Of a stretch of 64,000 nt of DNA, positions 1-9,040 are shown piece by piece; position 1 is the stretch's first letter, and every line of letters starts with the position of its first letter. The notes beneath the pieces were generated by a model. That model was not told the origin of the DNA, searched no databases, and worked only from the letters and a program-made list of their open reading frames with translations. The position numbers and the translations under genes were made by a program. Source of the stretch: an uncultured Coriobacteriaceae bacterium. GTDB lineage: Bacteria > Actinomycetota > Coriobacteriia > Coriobacteriales > Coriobacteriaceae. The stretch covers positions 171,066 to 235,065 of the forward strand of contig CALUOP010000005.1 of assembly GCA_944322305.1 (NCBI GenBank), read 5' to 3'.

Positions 1-72
1 CCGCGAACCGGTTGGGCATGGTGCCCGTCGGCTCGCGGCTTGGCTGCGAAGGGCTCTGCTGCTCGGCGCGCC
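1..72 (-). other. region downstream of yhbY, possible start of next gene
   Basis: The minus strand here follows the yhbY stop codon. An ATG at 19-17 opens a frame (M-P-N-R-F-A) that runs off the window edge. In many Gram-positive genomes yhbY is followed by nadD, but six residues are too few to identify anything and no convincing ribosome binding site precedes the ATG. This is noted only as a possible truncated gene. Confidence 0.2.
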
Positions 73-372
73 CTACACCAGCTGGATGTGCTCCACGTCC
101 TTGCGGGAGCTTTTGCGGTACAGCGAGAACTTGCGGCCGATAACCTGCACGACTTCGGCGCCGACGCGCTCGGCCAGCTCGTTTGCTGCCTCACGGGCGG
201 AGTAGTCGCTCATCTCCTGCACGGACACCTTCACGAGCTCGCGAAGCTCAAGCTCCTCTTCGGTCTGGCGCGCCACGGCGTCGGTGATGCCGTTTTTGCC
301 CACGCTGATAACGGGGTCGAGGTGATGCGCCATGCTGCGGAGCTGGCGTACCTGCTTTCCGAGAAGTGCCAT
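73..372 (-). CDS. yhbY: YhbY family RNA-binding protein (CRM domain)
   Basis: A 99-residue protein made almost entirely of one CRS1-YhbY (CRM) domain. This fold binds rRNA and is associated with large ribosomal subunit assembly. The family pattern is visible: an N-terminal LRSMAHHLDPVISVGKNG stretch containing the GKNG loop, and a C-terminal QVIGRKFSLYRKS strand ending in basic residues. The start at 372 is preferred over longer frames because AGGAAG lies just upstream and the protein then begins MALLGKQVRQLR, as in the family. The protein is cytoplasmic. It stands alone at the window edge, so any operon partner lies beyond base 1. Confidence 0.93.
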   Translation of the reverse strand: MALLGKQVRQLRSMAHHLDPVISVGKNGITDAVARQTEEELELRELVKVSVQEMSDYSAREAANELAERVGAEVVQVIGRKFSLYRKSSRKDVEHIQLV

Positions 373-828
373 GTCTTCCTGCTTTCGGGGTAAGCGCATG
401 CGGTGCGCGGTGTGTAAGGGAGTGCGTAACATGCCAACGATACCCGAAGCGGCCCGGCGCCGCGCCGCGGTTCTCGAACGGCAGAGAAACCCCACGGAGC
501 GGCTGCGGCATAGCCGGGGTTTGCTTACACGCGGCGTCTCTTGCCTTGCGCGCTCGCGCTGTCAAGGCCGCTTGCCGGATAGGCGGGATGACTTTTCTCA
601 CAAGCGATGGGGCCCACCTGACCTGTGCGGATCGAGGCAAGACCTGCTCATAATTTCTACACAACACAATATATAGTGTTCTACGGGTGAACCGCCCACC
701 GATTAAGGGATTCTTTATACAAGAGGATAGGAGCTTCCTCTAAAATAAAATCCACGGCGCATTTTGTGTCCGCACGGAACCCTACGCTTTCCTCAAAGCA
801 ACCGTGCGGTTTTACGAAGGGGGAGTTC
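373..828. other. intergenic region between yhbY and nrdJ
   Basis: About 456 bases separate the divergent genes yhbY and nrdJ. No open frame here looks coding. The half next to nrdJ is AT-rich (around 645-765), unlike the GC-rich rest, and holds the NrdR box at 664-679. No cobalamin riboswitch signature was recognised, although nrdJ needs that cofactor. Confidence 0.7.
664..679 (+). promoter_or_regulatory. NrdR box upstream of nrdJ
   Basis: The 16 bases ACACAATATATAGTGT fit the known NrdR operator consensus (acaCwAtATaTwgtgt) at every position. NrdR is the zinc-finger/ATP-cone repressor of ribonucleotide reductase genes. The site lies 150 bases before the nrdJ start, and the TATAGT inside it could serve as a -10 element. 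I see only one clear box, whereas NrdR promoters usually carry two about three helical turns apart; a degenerate second copy may be present. Repression of nrdJ by NrdR is inferred. Confidence 0.85.
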
Positions 829-3800
829 ATGGCAACAAAGATCAGCGAGCTTGTTTGCCGTTACTACACCACCGAGCTCGACCAGCACCCCGAGCTGTCG
901 GTGTACGACCTGTTTGAGTGGGAGAAGCGCAGCGTGCACCTGACCGACTACAAGTCGGGGCGCGTGCTGTGCGACATGGCCGACGTTGAGTTTCCCGCCG
1001 GCTACTCGCAAAACGCGGTGGACATCATCGTTTCCAAGTACTTCCGCAAGGCGGGCGTTCCCGGCACGGGGCACGAGACGTCTATGCGCCAGGTGGCGCA
1101 CCGCATGGTCGACTTCTGGGTGGCGGCTTTGGTTGAGGAGGGCATGATCGAAACCGACGAGGAGGCCCAGATCCTCTACGACGAGCTGGTGTACCAGCTG
1201 CTCGACCAGCGCTTCGCCCCCAACTCCCCGCAGTGGTTCAACACCGGCATCAAGCGCGCATACGGCATCTCGGGAGGTCCGTCGGAGCTCTTCTACTACG
1301 ATCCCGAGGCCAAATCGGTGGTGGAGTCGCCCGACACCTACACCCGCACGCAGGCCAGCGCGTGCTTTATCGTCTCCATCGAGGATTCGCTTCTCGGCCC
1401 CCATTCCATTGCCGAGGAGTACGTTACGGAGACCAAGCTCTTCCGCGGCGGCTCGGGCACGGGCACCAACTTCTCCCCGTTGCGCGCCGAGGGCGAGAAG
1501 CTCTCCTCGGGCGGGGTTTCCAGCGGTCTCATGAGCTTCCTCAAGGGGTTTGACCGCAACGCCGGCGCCATCAAGAGCGGCGGCACCACCCGCCGCGCCG
1601 CCAAGATGGTGTGCCTCGACATAGACCACCCGGACATCGAGGAGTTCATCACCTGGAAGGCCAAGGAGGAAGACAAGGCCCTGGCCCTCATGAAGATGGG
1701 CTACGACGGCGACATCAACGGCGAGGCGTACGCTACGGTCTCAGGGCAGAACTCCAACAACTCCGTGCGCATCGACAACGAATTCATGCAGAAGGTGGCC
1801 GACCTGCCGGATCACCCGGACGCCGCCTACGAGCTCAAGGGCCGCGTTGACCATGCGCTCGACCGCGAGGTGTCCGTGCAGCATCTGTGGGACATCTTCA
1901 ACGAGAGCGCGTGGCGCTGCGCCGACCCCGCTCCGCAGTTCTCTGACACCTTCAACGAGTGGCACACCTGCCCGGCCGGCGAGGACGGCGTGGTGGGCGC
2001 GAGCTACAACCGCCTGAACTCCACCAACCCCTGCGGCGAGTACGCGTTTTTGGACGATTCCAGCTGCAACCTGGCTTCCATCAACGTCTACCGCTTCTAC
2101 GACCCTGAGTCGGGCGTGTTCGACCTCGAGGGCTACAAGCACACCATCGCCACGGTGCAGCTGGCGCTCGAGGCATCCATCGTGTGGGGGCAGTTCCCCA
2201 CGGAGGACATCGCGCGCAAGACCTATCGCTTCCGCGCCACCGGCTTGGGGATCTCCAACCTGGCGAGCCTGCTTATGTGCAAGGGCTTGCCCTACGACAG
2301 CCCCGAGGCCCGCGCCTACGCGGCGGCGCTGGTGGGCGTGCTCACCGGGCATTCGTACGCCGTCTCGGCGATCATGGCGCGCAAGGTGGGGCCGTTTGAG
2401 TGCTACGGCATCAACAAGCGCTACATGGAGCGCGTGATCCGCAACCACGCCCGTGTGGCCGGCGCCCGCACCGACGCGTTCGAAGGGCTTACCATCAAGC
2501 CGCTCTGCGTGAGCCACGAGCTGCTCTCCCAGCTGGGGGAGGACGAGCTTTCCAGCGCGCTTATCGAGGCGTGGACCTACGCCGAGGAGCTGGGCGAGCG
2601 CTACGGTTACCGCAACGCACAGGTAAGCGTGATGGCGCCTACCGGCACCATCAGCTTCGCCATGGACTGCGGCGCCACCTCCATCGAGCCGTTCTTCAGC
2701 CACATGGTGTACAAGAAGCTCGTCGGCGGCGGCTTCATGACGCTCGGCAACCCGGTGATCCCGGCGGCGCTCAAGCGCTTGGGCTATACCGAGGACGAGA
2801 TCGCCGACATCATGGCCTACGTGGAGGAGAAGGACGAGAACGGCATGGTGAAGGACGGCAAGCTGGAGGGCGCGCCGCACCTGCGCCCCGAGCACCTGCC
2901 GATCTTCGACACGGCCAACGTCTGCGGCTCCGGGGAGCGCTTCATCGCCCCGCAGGGGCATGTGCTCATGGTGGCTGCGCTCACGCCGCTGGTGTCCGGC
3001 GCCATCTCGAAGACGGTGAACCTGCCGCGGACCGCCACGGTGCAGGACTTCAAGGACGTGGTGATGCTCGCCTGGCAGACGGGCGTGAAGGGCATCACCC
3101 TGTACCGCGACGGGTCCAAGAACGCGCAGCCGCTCAACAACACCCTGGCCGACCAGGGTGCGCGCGACGATCTGGCCGACCTTTCCTACCAAGCGCTGCT
3201 CGAGTACGCGCGCGACGCCCGGCGCCGCCTGGCTGCCGACGCGCGTCCCGCGCACCGCGAGCGCATCCAGGGCATCCGCAACGGGCATACGCACCTTGCC
3301 CAGATCGACGGGGTGAAGATCTACACCACGGTGAACCGCAACAGCCGCGGGGAGATCTCTGAGCTGTTCGTGACCACCGACCGCGAGGGCACCACCATCA
3401 TGGGCCTGCTCAACTCGCTGTCCAAGACCATCTCGGTGATGCTGCAGTACGGGATCCCGGCGCAGAACATCTCCAAGATGCTGCGCGGGCAGAAGTACGA
3501 GCCGTACGGCTTCGTGCAGAGCCACCCCAACATCAAGTACGTGACGAGCATCTCCGACCTCATCTCCAAGGTGATCGACATCGAGCTGGGAGACTACAGC
3601 CGCGTGCAGGTGAAGCCGGTGGGCGCGCCTGCCCCGCTGCCGCTGGCGGACGTGGTGGCCGCGGTTGAGACGCGTGTTGCCGCAGCCGACGGGGTCGATG
3701 CGGAGGACGAGCCGGCGGTGAGCCCTGCGGCCATGGACCGACTGCGCGCTGAGAAGGCAAACGAGCTGCGTGAGGAGACGGGCGAGGCCGACACGCGCGA

Positions 3801-3966
3801 CTTTTACACGTCGGCCTTTGTGAACGAGGCTGCGCGTGACGCCGCGCAGCACGGCGAGCGCCTGTACGACGGCAGCGTGTGCCCCAACTGCTCGAGCACG
3901 CGCATGGTGCAAAACGGCACGTGCAAGGTGTGCCTGGACTGCGGCACCACCACGGGCTGCTCCTGA
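829..3966 (+). CDS. nrdJ: adenosylcobalamin-dependent ribonucleoside-diphosphate reductase (class II)
   Basis: A protein of 1045 residues that reduces ribonucleotides to deoxyribonucleotides using an adenosylcobalamin-generated thiyl radical, so it works with or without oxygen. Visible signatures are the NPCGE motif near residue 400, the PTGTISF phosphate-binding loop near 604, and a C-terminal tail with paired cysteines (CPNC, CKVCLDC) like a zinc ribbon or redox shuttle. The length fits the long NrdJ subtype. The start at 829 is chosen over an in-frame ATG at 766 because a strong GAAGGGGGAG site precedes it. It is transcribed alone, and the NrdR box upstream suggests control by NrdR. Confidence 0.96.
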   Translation: MATKISELVCRYYTTELDQHPELSVYDLFEWEKRSVHLTDYKSGRVLCDMADVEFPAGYSQNAVDIIVSKYFRKAGVPGTGHETSMRQVAHRMVDFWVAALVEEGMIETDEEAQILYDELVYQLLDQRFAPNSPQWFNTGIKRAYGISGGPSELFYYDPEAKSVVESPDTYTRTQASACFIVSIEDSLLGPHSIAEEYVTETKLFRGGSGTGTNFSPLRAEGEKLSSGGVSSGLMSFLKGFDRNAGAIKSGGTTRRAAKMVCLDIDHPDIEEFITWKAKEEDKALALMKMGYDGDINGEAYATVSGQNSNNSVRIDNEFMQKVADLPDHPDAAYELKGRVDHALDREVSVQHLWDIFNESAWRCADPAPQFSDTFNEWHTCPAGEDGVVGASYNRLNSTNPCGEYAFLDDSSCNLASINVYRFYDPESGVFDLEGYKHTIATVQLALEASIVWGQFPTEDIARKTYRFRATGLGISNLASLLMCKGLPYDSPEARAYAAALVGVLTGHSYAVSAIMARKVGPFECYGINKRYMERVIRNHARVAGARTDAFEGLTIKPLCVSHELLSQLGEDELSSALIEAWTYAEELGERYGYRNAQVSVMAPTGTISFAMDCGATSIEPFFSHMVYKKLVGGGFMTLGNPVIPAALKRLGYTEDEIADIMAYVEEKDENGMVKDGKLEGAPHLRPEHLPIFDTANVCGSGERFIAPQGHVLMVAALTPLVSGAISKTVNLPRTATVQDFKDVVMLAWQTGVKGITLYRDGSKNAQPLNNTLADQGARDDLADLSYQALLEYARDARRRLAADARPAHRERIQGIRNGHTHLAQIDGVKIYTTVNRNSRGEISELFVTTDREGTTIMGLLNSLSKTISVMLQYGIPAQNISKMLRGQKYEPYGFVQSHPNIKYVTSISDLISKVIDIELGDYSRVQVKPVGAPAPLPLADVVAAVETRVAAADGVDAEDEPAVSPAAMDRLRAEKANELREETGEADTRDFYTSAFVNEAARDAAQHGERLYDGSVCPNCSSTRMVQNGTCKVCLDCGTTTGCS

Positions 3967-4228
3967 GTTTAGCTTTTCATGGCGTTTAGCTCGCTTGTAA
4001 CCGAAGGGCATTGGCCGTGCGGCCTGTCCTTCTCTTTTCGGGGTGGCCACCTGGGACGCTGCGGGCCTCACGGACGGGGTATGCGGTGCAGGGTTTCGTG
4101 CGGCGATGGTGAAAAAGGAAGAGCGCTGACAGCGTATGGCCGCTCGCCTGCGTGCGGTGATGGTATCCTTTCTCTGTTAGGGTCGGTTTTTCGCGCGTTT
4201 CAAAAACGCGGGTCTATAAGGGGTAAGG

Positions 4229-5716
4229 ATGATCGACAACGACAAGGTTCCTGGCGAGGCCGAGCACTCGTTCGACATCATGCAGGATCTGGATCGCGGC
4301 TTGGACGACGAGCCCGCGGGCGGCTCGAAGCTTCCGCGGAAGCGCACGGCGTTTCCCGGGCATTCACGCGACGCGTTTGCATCCATCGCTGACGCCGACG
4401 AGGCGGATCTGTTCTCCACGGCGCTGATGGATCGTGAGGTGCCGGCGGCAAGCGACCAGCCGCAGGCGGCCGCCCCCATGGAGGGTGCCGACAAAACCGA
4501 GGCGATGCTTGATGCGGAGGACCAGCGTACGGCGCTGCTCTCTCTTGACGAGGACGTTGACGGCACGGCGCTGCCCACGAAGTGCTTCTCGCTTGCTGAC
4601 AGCACCGAGCTTCCCCCCATCGACGGGGCGGCTGACACCGACGAGACCTCGTTTGCGCCCTACACGTTTGCCGAAGGCGATGCCGACGAGGTGGAAGCTA
4701 ACGCCAACACCTGGATCAACTACGGTTTTGACGGCGACGGCGGCGAGGACGAATCGGACAAGCGCAAGCGCATGGCGCTTGTCGCGGCGGTGGCTGCCGT
4801 GGTGGTTGTTGCCATTGCGGTCGCGGTCTGGTTCTTCTTCCTGCGCGCTCCCGAGCCCATGCCCGAGCCGGTGAAGAAGGAGCCGGTGGAGCAGGAGGAA
4901 GAGGTGCCGACCTCGCTTACGGCGTCGCTTACCGTTGACGCACCCGAGTGGGTGGCCGATTACGGCACGTTCAACTTCTCGGTTACCGACGCTGCCGGCG
5001 CGGAGGTGGCTGCGCTGCAGGTCACGCCCGGCACGCCCGCTCAGCTTGAGCTCGCGGCGGGAACGTACACGGTGACCGCCACGCAGATACCCTCCCTTGC
5101 CGACGGGCGCACCTACGCCTACCAGCCCAAGCACACGATCGAGGTTACCGAGGACATGCTCAAGGAGGGTGCGTCGCCTTCCGACGCGTGGACCTTCACC
5201 ATCCTCGATCCCAACGATCAGGCTGCGGTGGACGCGGCGGTGGCAGCCCTGCCGGCTGAGGAGCAGGAAGCTGCGCGCGCGTTCTACGACGGTCGCAAGA
5301 CGGTGCAGCCAGAGGAGGAGCAGCCCGCCGAGACCTCTGCCGAGACTGACGACACCGCAACGGATACCGACACCTCGTCTACGCCGAACTACAACTACAC
5401 GTATACGCCGCCTGCGTACACGCCTCCGGCGAACAATTACAACCCGCCGGCAACCGGCGGCGATACCGGCAACAGCGGTGGCGGCGACGTGAATACCGGT
5501 GGCGACGCCGGTAACACCGGCGGCGATGTTGGCGGCGGAGATACCACCGGCGGCGATTCGGGTACCACCGGTGGCGATAACCCCAGCGACGGCACGGGTG
5601 GCTCCGAGACCAATCCCGGCGGTGGCAGCGAGGGCGGCAACACGGGCGACGGTGGCTCTGACAGCGGCACCAGCACTGAGGACCCCATGGGAGGCTCCAC
5701 TGTTGCCATTTCGTAA
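4229..5716 (+). CDS. single-pass membrane protein with Gly/Thr/Asp-rich extracellular tail, unknown function
   Basis: A 495-residue protein not assigned to a family. Residues 1-180 are acidic, soluble and low in hydrophobics. A KRKR patch then precedes one membrane segment at about 182-205, which predicts the N-terminus inside and the C-terminus outside. After a Pro/Glu-rich linker there is a beta-rich region of about 150 residues (roughly 225-345) that could be an Ig-like or carbohydrate-associated fold. The tail, about 375-490, is low complexity: Thr/Ser/Asp, then NYNYTYTPPAYTPP-like proline repeats, then GG-D-T/N repeats. This suggests a wall-spanning surface protein, but no LPxTG motif is present. 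TAAGGGGTAAGG precedes the start. Confidence 0.8.
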   Translation: MIDNDKVPGEAEHSFDIMQDLDRGLDDEPAGGSKLPRKRTAFPGHSRDAFASIADADEADLFSTALMDREVPAASDQPQAAAPMEGADKTEAMLDAEDQRTALLSLDEDVDGTALPTKCFSLADSTELPPIDGAADTDETSFAPYTFAEGDADEVEANANTWINYGFDGDGGEDESDKRKRMALVAAVAAVVVVAIAVAVWFFFLRAPEPMPEPVKKEPVEQEEEVPTSLTASLTVDAPEWVADYGTFNFSVTDAAGAEVAALQVTPGTPAQLELAAGTYTVTATQIPSLADGRTYAYQPKHTIEVTEDMLKEGASPSDAWTFTILDPNDQAAVDAAVAALPAEEQEAARAFYDGRKTVQPEEEQPAETSAETDDTATDTDTSSTPNYNYTYTPPAYTPPANNYNPPATGGDTGNSGGGDVNTGGDAGNTGGDVGGGDTTGGDSGTTGGDNPSDGTGGSETNPGGGSEGGNTGDGGSDSGTSTEDPMGGSTVAIS

Positions 5717-5742
5717 TCTGGAGAGCTACGCAAAGAGGTAAG

Positions 5743-5781
5743 AAAAGGCGCGCGGTCGAATGGCCGCGCGCCTTTTGTTTT
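5743..5781. terminator. bidirectional intrinsic terminator
   Basis: A perfect 13-bp stem (5743-5755 paired with 5764-5776) encloses an 8-base loop. The stem starts with AAAA and ends with TTTT, followed by GTTTT, so it has U-tracts on both strands. It lies between the convergent genes ending at 5716 and 5855 and should serve both. Confidence 0.92.
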
Positions 5782-5854
5782 GCTTCCTGCTTGGTCGGTG
5801 TGTTTGAGGCCTTGTTCTGCCGTGCTCCCGGCTGTCTCTTCTCTCTCTGCGGCG

Positions 5855-6286
5855 TTACTGCAGGTAGCTCAAGAGCGGGAGGTATTGCTGAGCGCTTTCG
5901 GGCACCGAGAGCGTGATATTTTGCCCGAGCGCGTCCACCGTTACGTAAGACGGGTCACTATAGGTGGTAACCGTGGCGTCTACGCCCTGGTAGGAAACAT
6001 CTACCGAACCGGCTTGCTGGGCGTCGGCAGGTAGGTCGGTCGCATTCCATGAGGCGATGTCCAAACGGTCGATGGCGGCGTTTACCTGGTCTTCGCTCAT
6101 GCCGGTAGCGGCGGCGATGTCGGCAACATGGCTGCGGAGCACGTCCTCCGCCTGCGTTTTCACGCCGGACGCCTCGAGCGCGGTGTTGACCACCGCGGTG
6201 CCCGAGCGTGAGATGAGCGTGAACGCGCCCACGATCGCCACGGCGACAAGCGCCAGAACGGCAAGGATCTTGGTGACCGTTTTCAT
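5855..6286 (-). CDS. small exported protein of unknown function
   Basis: A 143-residue protein with an N-terminal hydrophobic segment (residues 7-26, after MKTVTK) that acts as a signal peptide or membrane anchor. The rest is a polar domain of about 115 residues with no cysteines. It resembles small anchored extracytoplasmic proteins, but I recognise no family. An AAAGGAG ribosome binding site lies seven bases before the ATG. It is monocistronic and ends at the terminator shared with the surface protein on the other strand. The two convergent genes both encode extracytoplasmic products, which is only a weak hint of a shared role. Confidence 0.75.
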   Translation of the reverse strand: MKTVTKILAVLALVAVAIVGAFTLISRSGTAVVNTALEASGVKTQAEDVLRSHVADIAAATGMSEDQVNAAIDRLDIASWNATDLPADAQQAGSVDVSYQGVDATVTTYSDPSYVTVDALGQNITLSVPESAQQYLPLLSYLQ

Positions 6287-6573
6287 AGCAGGCTCCTTTC
6301 GGTTGACAGCCGCTCGCCTGCGGCGGCAATGGTGGGGCAGTGCGGATGCGTTGTGCGTGAGGCGAGCGCTGTGCCTGTCCGCGCGGAAACGCGCGCGGCT
6401 GGCATCAGTCTATCCATTGCGCGATGCTGGCGTGTGCCCCTCTTGTGGGAAAAGCATGACGAAGTGCTTAAGGCGCAGGTAACGCGTATGGTATGGCGTG
6501 CGGGGTGCCAGAGGATGTGGAAGGTGTTTGAAACGTCGGCGTTCTCGCGCGCCAACCTGCGCCAGGCCGGTGC

Positions 6574-7455
6574 TTATCGGCGTGGTTCCCAGCTGACGAA
6601 CGCCCAGCGCACCACGCGCTCGTGGTCCAGCGTGTAGCGTCCCAGCAGCTTGCCTTTGGGACCGGGCTGCCCCGCTTCGGGGTTCTCGACCATGTGGGCG
6701 GCGAGATAGGCACGCAGCTCATCCACCTTGTCCTCGTGGCCCGCTTCGAGCATGCGGGCAAAGTCGGCCACACCCTCTTCAAGCGTGTTGAAGGTGTCCT
6801 TGCGGAGGCTGTCCAGGTAGCGAACCTCGGGCGCGCGACCTGCCTGCACCAGGATGTTGAAAGCGTAGAGGTAGTCGACGCTTTCGCCTACCGAGACGCC
6901 CACGGCCTCGAGCACTTTGGCGTCGTAGCGTGGCCCGGCGTTGCAGGCAAGCGTGACGCAGCAGCGCCGGCGGGCGGCGCCTTCCAGCTTGAGCAGGGCC
7001 GCTCTGAGGTCGTGCGTGGCGATGGAGCGCGAGGCTAGCGCCACGTCGACGCAGCGCGGCGATACGCCGGCGGCTTGCCAGTCGTCTTCCCACGCAAGGC
7101 GGACGCGTTGGATGCGGCTGGAAACACCGGCCTCTTCGGCGGCCTCGCCCAGCGTGTCGAGCATGGCCTGGCTGAAGTCCGCGGCTATGACCTGGTGGCC
7201 TTGTTGCGCCAGGGGCACGGCCAGCGTGCCCGAGCCGCATCCCATGTCGAGCACCGTCTCGCCGGGCGCTATGGCCGCAAGCTCGAGGAACCGCTGCGCG
7301 TAGGGGCTCGTCTCCTTGGGGCGAAAATGCTTGGCGCGGCTGTCCCACCATGCGGCGTCGTCCGCCCGGCGGCGCGCTTTCTGCAGGCGCTTCCACTCGG
7401 CGTTCCAGTCGCAGGTGAGTAAAAGCGCGTCGGTGCGCGCGGGATCCACGTTCAT
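6574..7455 (-). CDS. class I SAM-dependent methyltransferase
   Basis: A 293-residue methyltransferase of the Rossmann type. Motif I, VLDMGCGSGTLAVPLA, near residue 80 binds S-adenosylmethionine. The acidic residue ending strand 2 (VIAADFS) follows about 22 residues later. The N-terminal region (CDWNAEWKRLQKARRRADDAAWWDSRAKHF cut short: W-rich and basic) resembles methyltransferases common in Coriobacteriia that have no assigned substrate. The start at 7455 is favoured over 7503 because AGAAAGG lies seven bases upstream. The gene stands alone, and the substrate cannot be deduced. Confidence 0.88.
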   Translation of the reverse strand: MNVDPARTDALLLTCDWNAEWKRLQKARRRADDAAWWDSRAKHFRPKETSPYAQRFLELAAIAPGETVLDMGCGSGTLAVPLAQQGHQVIAADFSQAMLDTLGEAAEEAGVSSRIQRVRLAWEDDWQAAGVSPRCVDVALASRSIATHDLRAALLKLEGAARRRCCVTLACNAGPRYDAKVLEAVGVSVGESVDYLYAFNILVQAGRAPEVRYLDSLRKDTFNTLEEGVADFARMLEAGHEDKVDELRAYLAAHMVENPEAGQPGPKGKLLGRYTLDHERVVRWAFVSWEPRR

Positions 7456-7496
7456 GACGACGCCTTTCTGCCGGGAATCGGCCCGATGGAGCGGAT

Positions 7497-7631
7497 GGGG
7501 CACATTGGATGTGGTTTAGGGGTGGGATTCCCGGTAGCCAAGAACGCGGCAAGCTTTCTACCTGCGGGTTCTTCGGGCGGAATGTGCCGTGTACCAAGGG
7601 GGACCGCGCTAAACAACATCCAATGTGCCCC
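7497..7631. repeat. 135-bp MITE-like inverted-repeat element
   Basis: Two 23-base arms (7497-7519 and 7609-7631) are inverted copies with one mismatch and enclose 89 bases. Inside them a second, imperfect pair can be drawn around AAGAACGCGG and CTGCGGGTTCTT. There is no open frame. The element lies between two minus-strand genes and its right arm runs into the DUF711 terminator. It may be a miniature element or a REP-like palindrome. No clear target-site duplication is seen. Confidence 0.6.
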
Positions 7632-7666
7632 GGGGGCGCGCTGGGAGGCCAAACGCGCCCCCGGGG
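7628..7666 (-). terminator. terminator of the DUF711 gene
   Basis: A perfect 13-bp, all-GC stem (7628-7640 with 7654-7666) with a 13-base loop starts ten bases after the stop codon of the DUF711 gene on the minus strand. It lacks a proper U-tract, as do several other terminators in this window. Confidence 0.7.
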
Positions 7667-7675
7667 TGTTTGCCG

Positions 7676-9040
7676 CTAGTTCTTCAGCGAGTTCAGCGGG
7701 GCGGGGAAGTGGCCGCCGCGGTGCGCGAGCACCGTGCCCGCGTGGCTGTTGATGGGCATGACCGGCGCATAGCCCATGAGGCCGCCGTAATCCAGCCGGT
7801 CGCCCACCTGGCTGCCGATGGCGGGGATCACGCGCACGGCCGTGGTCTTGTTGTTGATGACGCCGATGGCCATCTCGTCGGCGATGAGCCCGGCGATGGC
7901 CTCCACCGAGGTGTCCCCGGGGACGGCGATCATGTCGAGGCCGACCGAGCACACGCAGGTCATGGCCTCGAGCTTCTCGAGCGTGAGCGCGCCCTTCTCG
8001 GCAGCGGCGATCATGTCGGCGTCCTCGGACACGGGGATGAACGCGCCGGAGAGCCCGCCCACGCTGGAGCTGGCCATGACGCCGCCCTTCTTCACGCAGT
8101 CGTTGAGCAGCGCAAGCGCGCAGGTGGTGCCGGGGCCGCCGCAGGTGCCCACGCCGATGATCTCGAGGATGCGCGCCACCGAGTCGCCCACCGCCGGCGT
8201 CGGCGCCAGCGACAGGTCCACGATGCCCTTGGCCACGCCGAGCCGCCGGGATGCCTCGCGCGCCATGAGCTCGCCGGCGCGGGTGATCTTGAAGCTCGTC
8301 TTCTTGATCTCCTCGGCCACCTCGGTGAAGTCGGCGGTTTCGGGCAGGCGCTCAAGCGCCGCCGCCATGACGCCGGGGCCGGAGACGCCCACGTTGATGA
8401 CCGCGTCGGCCTCGCCGGTGCCGTGCACCGCGCCGGCCATGAACGGCGAGTCCTCAACCATGTTGGAAAACACCACGAGCTTGGCGGCGCCGTAGCACTG
8501 GTCGTCCACCGTGGCCTCGGCGGTTGCCTTGATGACCTCGGCCATCTTGAGCACGGCGTCCATGTTGATGCCGGCGCGCAGGCTCGCCACGTTCACGCTG
8601 GAGCACACGCGGTTGGTCACGGCAAGCGCGTGGGGGATGGAGTTCATGAGGCGACGGTCGGCGTCGCCGATGCCTTTGTGCACCAGGGCGGAGAAGCCGC
8701 CGATGAAGTCGATGCCGATGGTCTCAGCTGCGCGGTTGAGTGCCTGGGCAAGCGGTGTGAGGTCCTCGTCGGCGCACGCGGAGGCGATCATGGCGACGGG
8801 CGTGACCGAGACGCGCTTGTTGACGATCGGGATGCCGTACTCGCGCTCGAGGTCTTGGGCCACGGGCACCAGGCGCTCTGCCTGGGTGGTGATGCGGTCG
8901 TAAACCTTTTGCGCCATGCGGTCGATGTTCTCGTCGGTGCAGCCCAGAAGCGAGACGCCCATGGTGGCGGTGCGGATGTCCAGATGCTGCTCGACGACCA
9001 TGTCGCGCGTTTCGGCGATTTCCTGCGGGGTGATGGCCAT
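7676..9040 (-). CDS. PFL family protein (DUF711/UPF0210)
   Basis: A 454-residue cytoplasmic protein matching the DUF711/UPF0210 family over its whole usual length. The family has a fold related to pyruvate formate-lyase but no proven activity. Family hallmarks are the N-terminal [18 protein letters not shown] stretch, the [11 protein letters not shown] segment and the C-terminal [20 protein letters not shown] end. In many Gram-positive genomes the gene follows a small ACT-domain gene (UPF0237). None lies within the 314 bases upstream here, so any partner must be encoded elsewhere. AGGAG precedes the ATG. Confidence 0.93.
   Translation of the reverse strand: MAITPQEIAETRDMVVEQHLDIRTATMGVSLLGCTDENIDRMAQKVYDRITTQAERLVPVAQDLEREYGIPIVNKRVSVTPVAMIASACADEDLTPLAQALNRAAETIGIDFIGGFSALVHKGIGDADRRLMNSIPHALAVTNRVCSSVNVASLRAGINMDAVLKMAEVIKATAEATVDDQCYGAAKLVVFSNMVEDSPFMAGAVHGTGEADAVINVGVSGPGVMAAALERLPETADFTEVAEEIKKTSFKITRAGELMAREASRRLGVAKGIVDLSLAPTPAVGDSVARILEIIGVGTCGGPGTTCALALLNDCVKKGGVMASSSVGGLSGAFIPVSEDADMIAAAEKGALTLEKLEAMTCVCSVGLDMIAVPGDTSVEAIAGLIADEMAIGVINNKTTAVRVIPAIGSQVGDRLDYGGLMGYAPVMPINSHAGTVLAHRGGHFPAPLNSLKN

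Noticed and set aside
1741..4071. Long minus-strand frame opposite nrdJ
   Set aside because: It is a GC-rich shadow of nrdJ. The His/Val/Arg/Ala-rich product has no domain, and nrdJ explains the region.
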